A stretch of 64,000 nt of DNA from Bacteroidales bacterium (GTDB lineage Bacteria; Bacteroidota; Bacteroidia; Bacteroidales; WCHB1-69): assembly GCA_024400755.1 (NCBI GenBank), contig JAKSMG010000008.1, positions 16,218 through 80,217 of the forward strand. Direction: 5' to 3'. The notes under the pieces were generated by a model. It was not told where the DNA came from. It saw nothing but the letters and a program-made list of their open reading frames with translations, and ran no database searches. Numbering within the stretch: position 1 is the first letter of the stretch; every line of letters begins with the position of its first letter. Made by a program: the position numbers and the translations under genes. This document shows, piece after piece, positions 34,450-42,476 of this stretch.

Positions 34450-35157
34450 TTAATTCAAATCTAAACACAGAGAAAGGATGTCTTTCCACATTAGGTTAAG
34501 ATGGTCGGCAATTTCCTTATTACACAAAATACCCTTGAAACAATAAATACTTTGCAACAATGCCGGATTGGTCTGCACCACGGCACGTATATTTTTAGAA
34601 GAAACCAATGTTTCCAACAGCGGCAAAATAAACAAGCCCAATCGTTTATTCATCATATCCACATCGGCAGAAGACATCAAAATATTATCCAGCATACTCC
34701 AATTATCCCTATCCGTAATCAAATTAATTGCAATGGCAAATGCCTCGTTTTCGTTCAAAAGATCAAGGTATGTCGGAGTTAGTTCCGAAACGACCACCCT
34801 TGAAATCAGAATTTGATTTTCTTGAATATGCTGAAGTTCATCATTCGTATAGGGCGAAAATTTCAAAAGTATTTTGGTGGATGCCGCCAAGTCGGTGAAA
34901 TTTTCGACGATTTCGGCACCCGCATTGGCATAATCCATATCGGTAAGACGAGTATGGCTGGCATATCCCCGTTGAACAAAAACCTTAATTTCCTGTTCTG
35001 TAAGTTTTTGCACTACTTCAGGCGAACACAAAAGCACATCCGGTATAGGTCGATCGCCTTTAACCAACCCAATACTTGTCTGTTTTTCACACAAGTCCAG
35101 CATAAACGTCTGTTCCTGTGTTTTTGCGTTTGGAAGATAATGCAATGCTAAATCCAT
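34450..35157 (-). CDS. Alanine-dehydrogenase-like protein lacking the NAD-binding domain
   Basis: 235 residues, against about 370-400 for alanine dehydrogenases. Residues about 28-145 resemble the AlaDH/PNT N-terminal region: LTEQEIKVFVQRGYASHTRL, then DYANAGAEIVENF, then QILISRVVVSELTPTYLDLL. Residues about 168-230 (NKRLGLFILPLLETLV ... IYCFKGILCNKEIADHLNL) resemble the C-terminal closing helices of the Bacteroidota enzyme. The Rossmann domain that should lie between (GxGxxG) is missing, and active-site residues are not obvious. The frame is open, with a stop and a normal start. It is the last gene of the nadE-kinase-tsaE operon. It may be a vestige or a repurposed scaffold. The assignment rests on my pattern memory and needs alignment. 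Confidence 0.6.
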   Translation of the reverse strand: MDLALHYLPNAKTQEQTFMLDLCEKQTSIGLVKGDRPIPDVLLCSPEVVQKLTEQEIKVFVQRGYASHTRLTDMDYANAGAEIVENFTDLAASTKILLKFSPYTNDELQHIQENQILISRVVVSELTPTYLDLLNENEAFAIAINLITDRDNWSMLDNILMSSADVDMMNKRLGLFILPLLETLVSSKNIRAVVQTNPALLQSIYCFKGILCNKEIADHLNLMWKDILSLCLDLN

Positions 35158-35167
35158 ATCATTTATA

Positions 35168-35578
35168 TTAATAGATAAAACGACGCTTTTGATCGCCGAG
35201 AACTTCGATTTTCACTTTGACAAAATCCTCTCCAGCCAACAACTCTTCCACTTTTTCGGTCCACTCAATAAAACAGTAAGATCCGCTATACAAATAATCG
35301 TTAAAACCGATCTTAACAGCTTCGTCAACAGAGTCAATTCTGTAGAAATCAAAATGATAGATGGGCAAGCCGTCGCTGCCAAAATACTCGTTGACGATGG
35401 CAAAAGTAGGACTTGAAGTGGTTCCTTCCACGCCCAATTGGCGACAAAGTTCTTTAATCAGCGTCGTTTTGCCGGCACCCATTTCCCCATAAAAGCCGAA
35501 AACACGGTCGTTGCTATGTTTTTGCAACAAGTCGGCGGCCACAGAAGGCAATTCCTGTTGATTTGAGATAGTCATCAT
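35168..35578 (-). CDS. tsaE: tRNA threonylcarbamoyladenosine biosynthesis ATPase TsaE
   Basis: 136 residues, normal length. Walker A GEMGAGKTTLIKELC, then TSSPTFAIVNEY (switch region), YHFDFYRI, and the tryptophan motif FIEWTEKVEELL. TsaE drives the TsaBD complex that makes t6A37 in ANN-decoding tRNAs. It lies between the kinase gene (six bases upstream) and the AlaDH-like gene (ten bases downstream). Confidence 0.95.
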   Translation of the reverse strand: MMTISNQQELPSVAADLLQKHSNDRVFGFYGEMGAGKTTLIKELCRQLGVEGTTSSPTFAIVNEYFGSDGLPIYHFDFYRIDSVDEAVKIGFNDYLYSGSYCFIEWTEKVEELLAGEDFVKVKIEVLGDQKRRFIY

Positions 35579-35584
35579 TTTTTT

Positions 35585-36445
35585 TTACAAATCTTGCGTA
35601 TAATAGTTTATTAATTTCGACATAGGGGAAGCGATAATGGTTCCCATATTGATTTTTTTCTCCAGCGCCACTTCCTGAATGACATTTTGAAAATGAAAAG
35701 CCACAGAACCCAATAAATGCACTTTTGAATAGGCATTTTTATCGTAATATCCGATTTGAGAATCAAAAAATTCCGCAAAAGCAGATTTACAAAGACTTTT
35801 CACCTCAGGAATATCCAAATGGTCTTGAATAAACGGCGGAAAAGACGCAAAAAATTTATTGGGATGGGATTCCTGATAAATTCGGTGTATCACCTTTGAC
35901 GGATTGATGTCAAAGTGCTGCTCCAATTCTGTCACTACAACTTCTGGCAATTTTTTCATCATATATGCCGTGACGAACTTTTTGCCCAAATAGGTTCCGC
36001 TTCCCTCATCTCCTATCATATAGCCCAACGATGGAGCACGGTCAATAATTTTTTGTCCGTCGTAGAGGCACGAACTGGAACCGGTACCCAAAATGGCCAC
36101 CAATCCGGGTTGTTGTCCGCACAAGGCATGACACGCTTCCAACAGATCGGAACAAACCTGGAACGAGATTTGTGGGAAGAATGCCATAATGACACTCGCG
36201 ATACGAGAAGCACTGTGTTCGTTGGCACAACCCGCACCATAATACGCCATACGGTCAACTTTCCGATATGGATTTGGCAGTGTTGACACAAAACGGGAAA
36301 ACACCTCTTGGATTTGCTCATCTGTTGCATAATTGGCATTGATACCGGCATCCGCAAAACGATGAACAATTTCCTTGTTTTGCAACACAACGAAATCGGT
36401 TTTGGTAGCCCCGGCATCCACAATTACAAATGTACCTTCTGCCAT
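35585..36445 (-). CDS. BadF/BadG-type (N-acetylglucosamine kinase-like) ATPase
   Basis: 286 residues with the ASKHA fold: phosphate-1 motif VDAGATKTDFVVL at the N-terminus, ILGTGSSSCLYDG (phosphate 2), and GDEGSGTYLGKKF (adenosine region). The family includes eukaryotic-type GlcNAc kinase and bacterial BadF ATPases; in Bacteroidota it is usually annotated as an N-acetylglucosamine kinase. Substrate inference (amino sugar) is by family only. Part of the nadE operon. Confidence 0.85.
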   Translation of the reverse strand: MAEGTFVIVDAGATKTDFVVLQNKEIVHRFADAGINANYATDEQIQEVFSRFVSTLPNPYRKVDRMAYYGAGCANEHSASRIASVIMAFFPQISFQVCSDLLEACHALCGQQPGLVAILGTGSSSCLYDGQKIIDRAPSLGYMIGDEGSGTYLGKKFVTAYMMKKLPEVVVTELEQHFDINPSKVIHRIYQESHPNKFFASFPPFIQDHLDIPEVKSLCKSAFAEFFDSQIGYYDKNAYSKVHLLGSVAFHFQNVIQEVALEKKINMGTIIASPMSKLINYYTQDL

Positions 36446-36461
36446 TTCAGTATAAATTTTA

Positions 36462-37286
36462 TTAGAAGTTACTTCTCGGAATAGAAAGCGGATTGGTACG
36501 CTTGTATTGAGAACGTTTGTAGCGCTGAATCAAGACGTGGTCTTCCAAGGATTTATCGCCATTGAAATAGGCGGCAAACAATTTATCGACTTCATAATAA
36601 TTAGGAACACCCAATTGCTCGCAATCGCAACTGCTAATACCCAAACCATCGACAGGCGTGGCCTCGATACAAGACAACAAGGCGTCATAGCACTTTGCAT
36701 CGCACTCGTCAAGCAGGGCCGTTGCCATATTAAATACTTCCGTTTTCCATAGATTCATAATGGGCGCATAATCCCCCACATCACCATGCAGGGTCCAGAA
36801 TCCAGTCAAGTATTCCGTATAATTATCTGTTGAAATAACGATACCGCGATACAATTGTGCCAAATCGTACAACACCATCATACGCATCCTGGCCTTCATA
36901 TTTCCCTGGCGCATTTTGGACAACTGTGAATCATCATAATGAATCAACAGTTTTTTATTTTCCAAAAACGTATCGGTCAAATCCAGATGTTGAAAATCGT
37001 CACAAAAGCCCTCCCCCACCGTCAAGGAACGTGCCACCTCATCGTTGGGATTGGTCTCAATCGTAATGGAACGCCCTATCAATGGAATGTTATTTTTCTG
37101 ACACACAGGATGAAGCAAAGCCGCACACAAGGCACTGTCAATGCCTCCGGAAATGCCAAGCACAAGCGATTTCAATCCGTATGTTGTGATATAATCGCTC
37201 ATAATTTGTCGAATATTGGCCGCCACTTTACGCAACTGGTTTTTATCCGTCATAAAAGGGAAGAAACTTGAATCTGGTATGGTCAT
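36462..37286 (-). CDS. nadE: NAD+ synthase (ammonia-dependent type length)
   Basis: 274 residues. P-loop of the N-type pyrophosphatase family, LGISGGIDSALCAALL, and downstream STDNYTEYLTGFWTLHGDVGDYAPI, the NaAD/ATP-binding signature, here with TLHGD. No N-terminal glutaminase domain, so it should use free ammonia. Makes NAD from deamido-NAD. First gene of a four-gene operon with the -7 element at 37308. Confidence 0.93.
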   Translation of the reverse strand: MTIPDSSFFPFMTDKNQLRKVAANIRQIMSDYITTYGLKSLVLGISGGIDSALCAALLHPVCQKNNIPLIGRSITIETNPNDEVARSLTVGEGFCDDFQHLDLTDTFLENKKLLIHYDDSQLSKMRQGNMKARMRMMVLYDLAQLYRGIVISTDNYTEYLTGFWTLHGDVGDYAPIMNLWKTEVFNMATALLDECDAKCYDALLSCIEATPVDGLGISSCDCEQLGVPNYYEVDKLFAAYFNGDKSLEDHVLIQRYKRSQYKRTNPLSIPRSNF

Positions 37287-37307
37287 TTTTCTATGTTTTT
37301 AATTGGC

Positions 37308-37315
37308 AAATATAC
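37308..37315 (-). promoter_or_regulatory. -7 promoter element for the nadE operon
   Basis: TATATTTG, 22 bases ahead of the ATG at 37286. Confidence 0.55.
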
Positions 37316-37407
37316 AATAAATAATCATAATATTGAAAAGCAAGGATGAAAGATTTTTTTAGAAATAATAATTATGAACAGGAAAATGCCATTTCAAAAA
37401 AAAAGTG

Positions 37408-37415
37408 TAGATTTG
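37408..37415 (+). promoter_or_regulatory. -7 promoter element for pfkA
   Basis: TAGATTTG, 21 bases ahead of the ATG at 37437. Confidence 0.6.
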
Positions 37416-37436
37416 CATTTTAATTTATAGTGAAAA

Positions 37437-38534
37437 ATGGCAAAAAAAATATTGATAGCCACAGGTGGTGGCGACTGTCCAGGATTAAACGCGGTCATCA
37501 GAGGAATTGTTAAGAGTGCCTGTGCGGAAGGTTGGCAGGTATTTGGCTGTATCGAATCTTTTAATGGTTTGCTCAAAGACACCGTTGAAATTATCGAGCT
37601 GAATGAGAAAATGGTTTCCGGCTTACACGTTAAAGGCGGCACCATTATCAAAACCACCAACAAAGGAGGTCCATTTCATTTTCCGGTGAAGCAGGATGAC
37701 GGCTCGTGGGTGATGGAAGACCGCTCCGAACTAATGAAAAAGCGTTTGGACAATCTGGGCATTGACGCCGTAATCAACATTGGCGGTGACGGTTCCCAAG
37801 CCATTTCCCTGGCACTTGGAAAAATCGGCATCAACGTCATCGGAGTGCCTAAAACCATTGACAACGACTTGTCTTCAACGGACTTCACATTCGGTTTCCA
37901 GACGGCCGTACAAATTGCCACCGAATGTTTTGACAAAATCGTAACGACGGCAGAAAGCCACAATCGCGTCTTCATTATGGAAGTGATGGGGCGTGATGCA
38001 GGTTGGATTGCCCTCCACACGGCCATTGCCGGCGGAGCCGATGTCTGCATCATTCCGGAAATTCCTTACGACCCTCAAAAAATTGCAGAAAAGATTGAAA
38101 AAAGATATCAAAACGGAATGGGATTCTGTAATATCGTCATTGCTGAAGGTGCCAAATCCTTAGACGGCAAAGTAACCGGTTCCGCACCCACTGCCGTTGG
38201 AGATCAGCATATCAAATTAGGTGGTGTTGGAGACAAACTGAAACAGGAGCTGACAGAACTTGGCGTTGAACACGATATTCGCGTTACCGTTTTGGGACAC
38301 CTGCAACGCGGCGGAACTCCCGTTGCCTACGATCGTATCTTAGCCACCGAATTTGGCGTGAAGGCATTCGAGTTGGTGAAAGAAGGAAAATATGGTAACC
38401 TGGTTACTTATCGTCATCCCAACATCTCATACGTTCCTCTTGAAGATGCCCTCAAAAAACCGCACCTGGTTAATCCCGAATCAGATTTTCTGGTACATAC
38501 CGCCCGCAAAATCGGTATGTCATTAGGTGATTAA
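37437..38534 (+). CDS. pfkA: 6-phosphofructokinase (mixed ATP/PPi signature)
   Basis: 365 residues. Phosphate loop TGGGDCPGLNAVIRG, GGDGSQAI, catalytic PKTIDNDL, and EVMGRDAGWIA. At the two positions that separate donor types, it has Gly119 (E. coli 104, ATP-type) and Lys139 (E. coli 124, PPi-type). This combination marks the group-III/mixed-substrate PFKs, which are often ATP-dependent; the donor cannot be settled by eye. Catalyses fructose-6-phosphate to fructose-1,6-bisphosphate. Monocistronic; it converges on a lipoprotein gene with four bases between stops. Confidence 0.93.
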   Translation: MAKKILIATGGGDCPGLNAVIRGIVKSACAEGWQVFGCIESFNGLLKDTVEIIELNEKMVSGLHVKGGTIIKTTNKGGPFHFPVKQDDGSWVMEDRSELMKKRLDNLGIDAVINIGGDGSQAISLALGKIGINVIGVPKTIDNDLSSTDFTFGFQTAVQIATECFDKIVTTAESHNRVFIMEVMGRDAGWIALHTAIAGGADVCIIPEIPYDPQKIAEKIEKRYQNGMGFCNIVIAEGAKSLDGKVTGSAPTAVGDQHIKLGGVGDKLKQELTELGVEHDIRVTVLGHLQRGGTPVAYDRILATEFGVKAFELVKEGKYGNLVTYRHPNISYVPLEDALKKPHLVNPESDFLVHTARKIGMSLGD

Positions 38535-38538
38535 AAAA

Positions 38539-38985
38539 CTAATTGCGACGAGAATTGCAAATCAGTTCCATACGCCAGTGATTGCCGTATTCGTCGTCAT
38601 ATTCATAATATAACTCGTGCTGGGTCAATCTTTTGATTCGAGCCACATAATAGTACCGTTGGTTGACGATCTTAAAATTCATCACCAACTTTTTATAGTT
38701 ATCTTCAAAGCCCCAATCCCCGTAATTTGAATTACGGATTTCGTCATTATAAAACGTATAGACATCTAAAATTCTCTGATAATAAATTTTATATAAATTA
38801 CCCGGTCTATTGGCAATTCTATCGCTTTCCGTCACCAATTCGCCATTTTTATACACACGATCAACCATCCAATTGGCGATGATTCGTTCTTCCGGCTCAA
38901 CAAAACTGATTCCGGGACCTTCCTCATAACGGCAAGCGGAACAAAACAGGGCCGCCATCACTAAAAGCATTACAATTTTTTTCAT
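38539..38985 (-). CDS. Lipoprotein of unknown function
   Basis: 148 residues from MKKIVMLLVM (three codons after the first ATG). Lipobox CSAC (Cys near residue 18), then a beta-rich domain (ERIIANWMVDRVYKNGE, VYTFYNDEIRNS, LVMNFKIVNQRYYYVARIKRL, ELYYEYDDEYGN) that looks like a small lipocalin-like barrel of the kind common in Bacteroidota lipoproteins. No ligand can be inferred. Expressed from the -7 element at 39006. Confidence 0.7.
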   Translation of the reverse strand: MKKIVMLLVMAALFCSACRYEEGPGISFVEPEERIIANWMVDRVYKNGELVTESDRIANRPGNLYKIYYQRILDVYTFYNDEIRNSNYGDWGFEDNYKKLVMNFKIVNQRYYYVARIKRLTQHELYYEYDDEYGNHWRMELICNSRRN

Positions 38986-39005
38986 TGTCGGCAAAAATTA
39001 ACGCA

Positions 39006-39013
39006 CAAAAATA
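39006..39013 (-). promoter_or_regulatory. -7 promoter element for the lipoprotein gene
   Basis: TATTTTTG, 20 bases ahead of the start at 38985. Confidence 0.6.
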
Positions 39014-39018
39014 CAAAA

Positions 39019-39053
39019 AAACCGTGAATCACCCTATCGTGTTCCACGGTTTT
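39019..39053 (-). terminator. Terminator of the kam operon
   Basis: On the minus strand AAAACCGTGGAA ... TTCACGGTTTTTT forms a stem with one bulge and ends in a T run, 40 bases past the CoA-transferase stop. Confidence 0.7.
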
Positions 39054-39091
39054 ATTTAAAGAGACAAAAACTGTCCCTTACTCAAATATCA

Positions 39092-39751
39092 TTAGATATT
39101 CATTGGTTTCAAATCATCGGCAATAATCAAAGTTGCTTCGGTTGCCGCTTGTACTTGTTCCACCGTAAATTCAGGATGGATTTCCTTCAACACAATACCT
39201 TTAGGAGTAACTTCCATCACGCCCATTTCGGTAATAATCAAATTCACCTGACCTTTTGCAGTCAAAGGAAGCGTACATTTCTTCAAGATTTTAGGATTAC
39301 CTTTGGCGGTGTGTTCCATTGCCAAAATAACCTTCTTGGCACCCACGATCAAATCCATGGCACCACCCATACCCGGGGTCAACTTGCCAGGAATCATCCA
39401 ATTGGCCAAGTCACCATTTTCGTCCACCTGCATAGCACCCAGCACCGTTGCATCAACATGACCGCCACGGATAATGGCGAAAGAGTCGGCTGAACTGAAA
39501 CTTACGGCACCCGGTTGAGCCGTAATAAATCCACCACCCGAGTTAATGAGGTTAGGATCTTCTTTTCCTGCTTCGGGAGTAGGACCCATACCCATCATAC
39601 CATTTTCGGTCTGAAGCGTAAGTTCAACGCCTTGGGGCAAGTAATTGGGGACCATTGTTGGCAAGCCAATACCCAAATTTACGACATCGCCATTGTGTAA
39701 TTCCTTTGCCACACGCTTAGCGATAACTTCTCTCATTTCATTTTTTTCCAT
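39092..39751 (-). CDS. atoA: Acetoacetate/butyrate CoA-transferase, beta subunit
   Basis: 219 residues of the class I CoA-transferase beta family. The catalytic Glu49 is in LQTENGMMGMGP; GGGFITAQPGA and the KLTPGMGGAMDL block are typical. In lysine fermentation this enzyme moves CoA between butyryl-CoA and acetoacetate. It follows kamE by 31 bases. The alpha subunit, which normally accompanies it, is not next door and not in the window, so the partner must be encoded elsewhere. Confidence 0.9.
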   Translation of the reverse strand: MEKNEMREVIAKRVAKELHNGDVVNLGIGLPTMVPNYLPQGVELTLQTENGMMGMGPTPEAGKEDPNLINSGGGFITAQPGAVSFSSADSFAIIRGGHVDATVLGAMQVDENGDLANWMIPGKLTPGMGGAMDLIVGAKKVILAMEHTAKGNPKILKKCTLPLTAKGQVNLIITEMGVMEVTPKGIVLKEIHPEFTVEQVQAATEATLIIADDLKPMNI

Positions 39752-39782
39752 GATAAAATATTTTAAGTTTATATATTCAAAA

Positions 39783-40571
39783 CTACTTATTATTTCTCTT
39801 TACCATTTCCTGAGCCACATACGATGCCACGTCGTCGGCATAACTGTTCATACCGAAACCGGCATCATAACCCAATTCCTTGGCCAATTCGTGCGTGATA
39901 CGGGGACCGCCGCACACAAGAATAACCTTATCACGCAAGCCTTCCGCTTCAAGCATTTCCACCAATTCTGTCAAATTCTTGATATGGACATCCTTTTGGG
40001 TAACGGTTTGAGAAACCAACAAGGCATCAGCTTTCAATTCAATGGCTTTGGCAATAAATTCTTCGTTGGGCACCTGGCTTCCCATATTCAATGCTTCAAA
40101 CATATCGTAACGTTCCAGACCATAATGGCCGGCATAGCCTTTCATATTCATAATGGCATCGATACCCACCGTATGGGCATCCGTACCCGTGCTGGCACCA
40201 ATAACGACAATTTTTCTACCGAGATTTTCCTTAATGTAATCATCCGTTTCCTTCATTCCCATCACTGAAGTTTCAACCTTGGGAACGTGGATGGTGGTAT
40301 AGTCAATGGTATGGGCACACGAACCATAACAATTGACAAAGGTAAATCCCTTGGTAAGTTCTTTATAATATACGACTTGTGGATTTTCAAGTCCCATTTT
40401 CTTCAGCAACTGCTTAGCCGCCTCGATAGCTTCGTCACCACAAGGAACCGGCAAGGTAAAACTAACTTGTGTTTTACCGTCATTCATTGTATCACCGTAA
40501 GGTTTGATTTTGGTCAGGTCAAGGGATTTGTCAAAATCCTTTTCCTCCATCGAATATAATCCTCCGCTCAT
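39783..40571 (-). CDS. kamE: D-lysine 5,6-aminomutase beta (B12-binding) subunit
   Basis: 262 residues. The cobalamin-binding DxHxxG motif is Asp131-Ala-His133-Thr-Val-Gly136, and Lys144 in MNMKGYAG is the lysine known to form the PLP aldimine in this subunit. The C-terminal Rossmann B12 domain continues with ALLVSQTVTQKDVH and VCGGPRI. With KamD it moves the terminal amino group of D-lysine (or L-beta-lysine) to C5 using adenosylcobalamin and PLP. 65 bases downstream of kamD. Confidence 0.96.
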   Translation of the reverse strand: MSGGLYSMEEKDFDKSLDLTKIKPYGDTMNDGKTQVSFTLPVPCGDEAIEAAKQLLKKMGLENPQVVYYKELTKGFTFVNCYGSCAHTIDYTTIHVPKVETSVMGMKETDDYIKENLGRKIVVIGASTGTDAHTVGIDAIMNMKGYAGHYGLERYDMFEALNMGSQVPNEEFIAKAIELKADALLVSQTVTQKDVHIKNLTELVEMLEAEGLRDKVILVCGGPRITHELAKELGYDAGFGMNSYADDVASYVAQEMVKRNNK

Positions 40572-40636
40572 AATATATTGTATTTTATTATTCTTAAATT
40601 TAATTTTTTAGAAGAAGAAATTTTCTCTAACTTAAA

Positions 40637-42193
40637 CTATTTATTTTCTTTCATTAATTTGATAAACGGGTTGAAATAATTTTCGCCCTTGGTAACAACG
40701 CCATTCAAACCTTTTCCGCCAGTCTTGCTACGCTTGATATCTGCGAACAGACCTTTGTTAAGTGCTTCAAACAGACCTTCATTCACCATATTTTCCAGCA
40801 ACTGATGGGCATCATTCAAGACCTTGGCAGCACGTTGGCGTACGATACCACCTTCCTTAAATTCAACCTCATCACCAATATTTTTCATATTGTTGAAAAT
40901 ATATTTCGCATTTTCGATAGCCAAATAGCGGTCGCTCATAAACGGCGTGTGAATGGCTTCGGTAATCATACCAAGAAGTTGCAACCCCTGACCTGTCCAA
41001 ATAGCGATAGAATTGAATAGAGCATCCTGAATTTCGCCTTTGAAGATATTACCGGTCATAAACTTTGTAGGAGGCATATATTTCAAAGGAGCGTTCGGGA
41101 AAATTTCGCGCAACATTTGAGCTTGTGCCAACTCATAGAGATAACCGTTTTCAAGATCTGGATTCATTTCGAAAGCGTGACCCAAACCCATTTGTTCTTC
41201 GGGCATACCTGCCAGCAAGGCAAGCTGTTCGTTAATCAAGTCGGAAGCCAAAACGGTGTGGGCCTGCTCGTAGGCATCTGCCGTAGTCAGGTAGTTGTCT
41301 TCACCCGTATTGATAATCACGCCGGCAAAACCGTTGATGACACGAGAGAAATACTGGTCAATCAAGGTTCTCTGCGGATTGATGTCGCGGAACAAAATAC
41401 CATAGAGGGCATCGTTCAACATAACGTCCAAGCGTTCGAGGGCACCCATAGCTGCGATTTCCGGCATACAGAGGCCAGAGCAATAGTTGCAAAGTCTGAT
41501 GTAACGACCAACTTCCTCACCCACCTCATCAAGGGCCTTACGCATAATACGGAAGTTTTCCTGCGTGGCGAAGGTACCACCGAAGCCTTCGGTAGTCGCG
41601 CCATACGGCACATAGTCAAGCAAGCTCTGACCGGTGGTACGAATCACGGCGATGATATCGGCACCCTGACGAGCGGCAGCCTGAGCCTGTACCACATCTT
41701 CGTAAATATTACCCGTAGCCACGATCACATAGATGTATGGTTTTGGTCCTTCACCAATCGTGTTAAGGTATTCATTACGTTTAGCCACATTGGCCTTAAT
41801 TCTTTGGATACATTGTTGAACGTACGGATCAACAGCTGCTTTAATTTTATCGACAGGATTAATTTTCAGTGCGGTGACATCCAACTTTCCCGCAGAAATC
41901 TGTTCTGCTATTTGTTGAGGATTGAGTCCCGTTTCCAAGATGGCATTGCCCATATAAAACAGGACACCCTGGTTTAACAAACCCTTTTCGTGAATGGCAT
42001 TAACCACCACGTTGGGAAGTGGAACTTCATTGCTGTCAACTCCATCAATACCAATTAAGCGGCATAATGTACGCTCAACGGCCACTGTTGTATAAACATC
42101 CACAAATTTTTGCACGTCGTCGGCAATACATTTAGCCAATTTCTTTGCGGACGCAACCTTCTCAAAATCAAGACCTAATTTGCTTTTATTCAT
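40637..42193 (-). CDS. kamD: D-lysine 5,6-aminomutase alpha subunit
   Basis: 518 residues, full length. The TIM-barrel catalytic subunit: VAVERTLCRLIGIDGVD near the N-terminus, YIYVIVATGNIYEDVVQAQAAARQGADIIAVIRTTGQSLLDYVPYG, RYIRLCNYCSGLCMPEIA, FAGVIINTGEDNYLTT, and FMTGNIFKG. It binds PLP and substrate, while KamE carries B12. First gene of the kamD-kamE-atoA operon. The rest of the lysine pathway (kamA, kamB/C, kdd, kce, kal) is absent from the window. Confidence 0.96.
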   Translation of the reverse strand: MNKSKLGLDFEKVASAKKLAKCIADDVQKFVDVYTTVAVERTLCRLIGIDGVDSNEVPLPNVVVNAIHEKGLLNQGVLFYMGNAILETGLNPQQIAEQISAGKLDVTALKINPVDKIKAAVDPYVQQCIQRIKANVAKRNEYLNTIGEGPKPYIYVIVATGNIYEDVVQAQAAARQGADIIAVIRTTGQSLLDYVPYGATTEGFGGTFATQENFRIMRKALDEVGEEVGRYIRLCNYCSGLCMPEIAAMGALERLDVMLNDALYGILFRDINPQRTLIDQYFSRVINGFAGVIINTGEDNYLTTADAYEQAHTVLASDLINEQLALLAGMPEEQMGLGHAFEMNPDLENGYLYELAQAQMLREIFPNAPLKYMPPTKFMTGNIFKGEIQDALFNSIAIWTGQGLQLLGMITEAIHTPFMSDRYLAIENAKYIFNNMKNIGDEVEFKEGGIVRQRAAKVLNDAHQLLENMVNEGLFEALNKGLFADIKRSKTGGKGLNGVVTKGENYFNPFIKLMKENK

Positions 42194-42253
42194 CCTTTTG
42201 CTTTATTTTTATGAGTTTACTTTATTGAAATATTTATTCTAGTATATAGCAAG

Positions 42254-42261
42254 CAAAATTA
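42254..42261 (-). promoter_or_regulatory. -7 promoter element for the kam operon
   Basis: TAATTTTG, 60 bases ahead of kamD. The remaining gap to 42476 shows no gene; I looked for a cobalamin-riboswitch B12 box and saw none. Confidence 0.5.
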
Positions 42262-42476
42262 CAAATATTTTTTTAGATTTCCCAATTTTTCTTCATTTTC
42301 TTTCTAATATAAATTTTGGGAAGTAAAAAATGACCACAAACACATCAGCGACGACTTCACGAGAATCGTCCAAATCATTTCTTTGCGTTATATAACGGGA
42401 TTTCTTCCTCTGCTTTGCCACGACAGAAAAACAATCACAGCACTTGTAATAAGGCTATGATACAAGGGGACAAATA

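Noticed and set aside
34273-34464. 63-codon open frame in the repeat spacer
   Set aside because: It is made of repeat and hairpin sequence and lacks any recognisable product or promoter.
41117-41977. 286-codon open frame antisense to kamD
   Set aside because: kamD is unmistakable on the other strand; the antisense translation has no family features and no start signals.
42194-42476. Possible cobalamin riboswitch ahead of kamD
   Set aside because: No B12 box or extended conserved stem is visible; nothing beyond a -7 element is supported.
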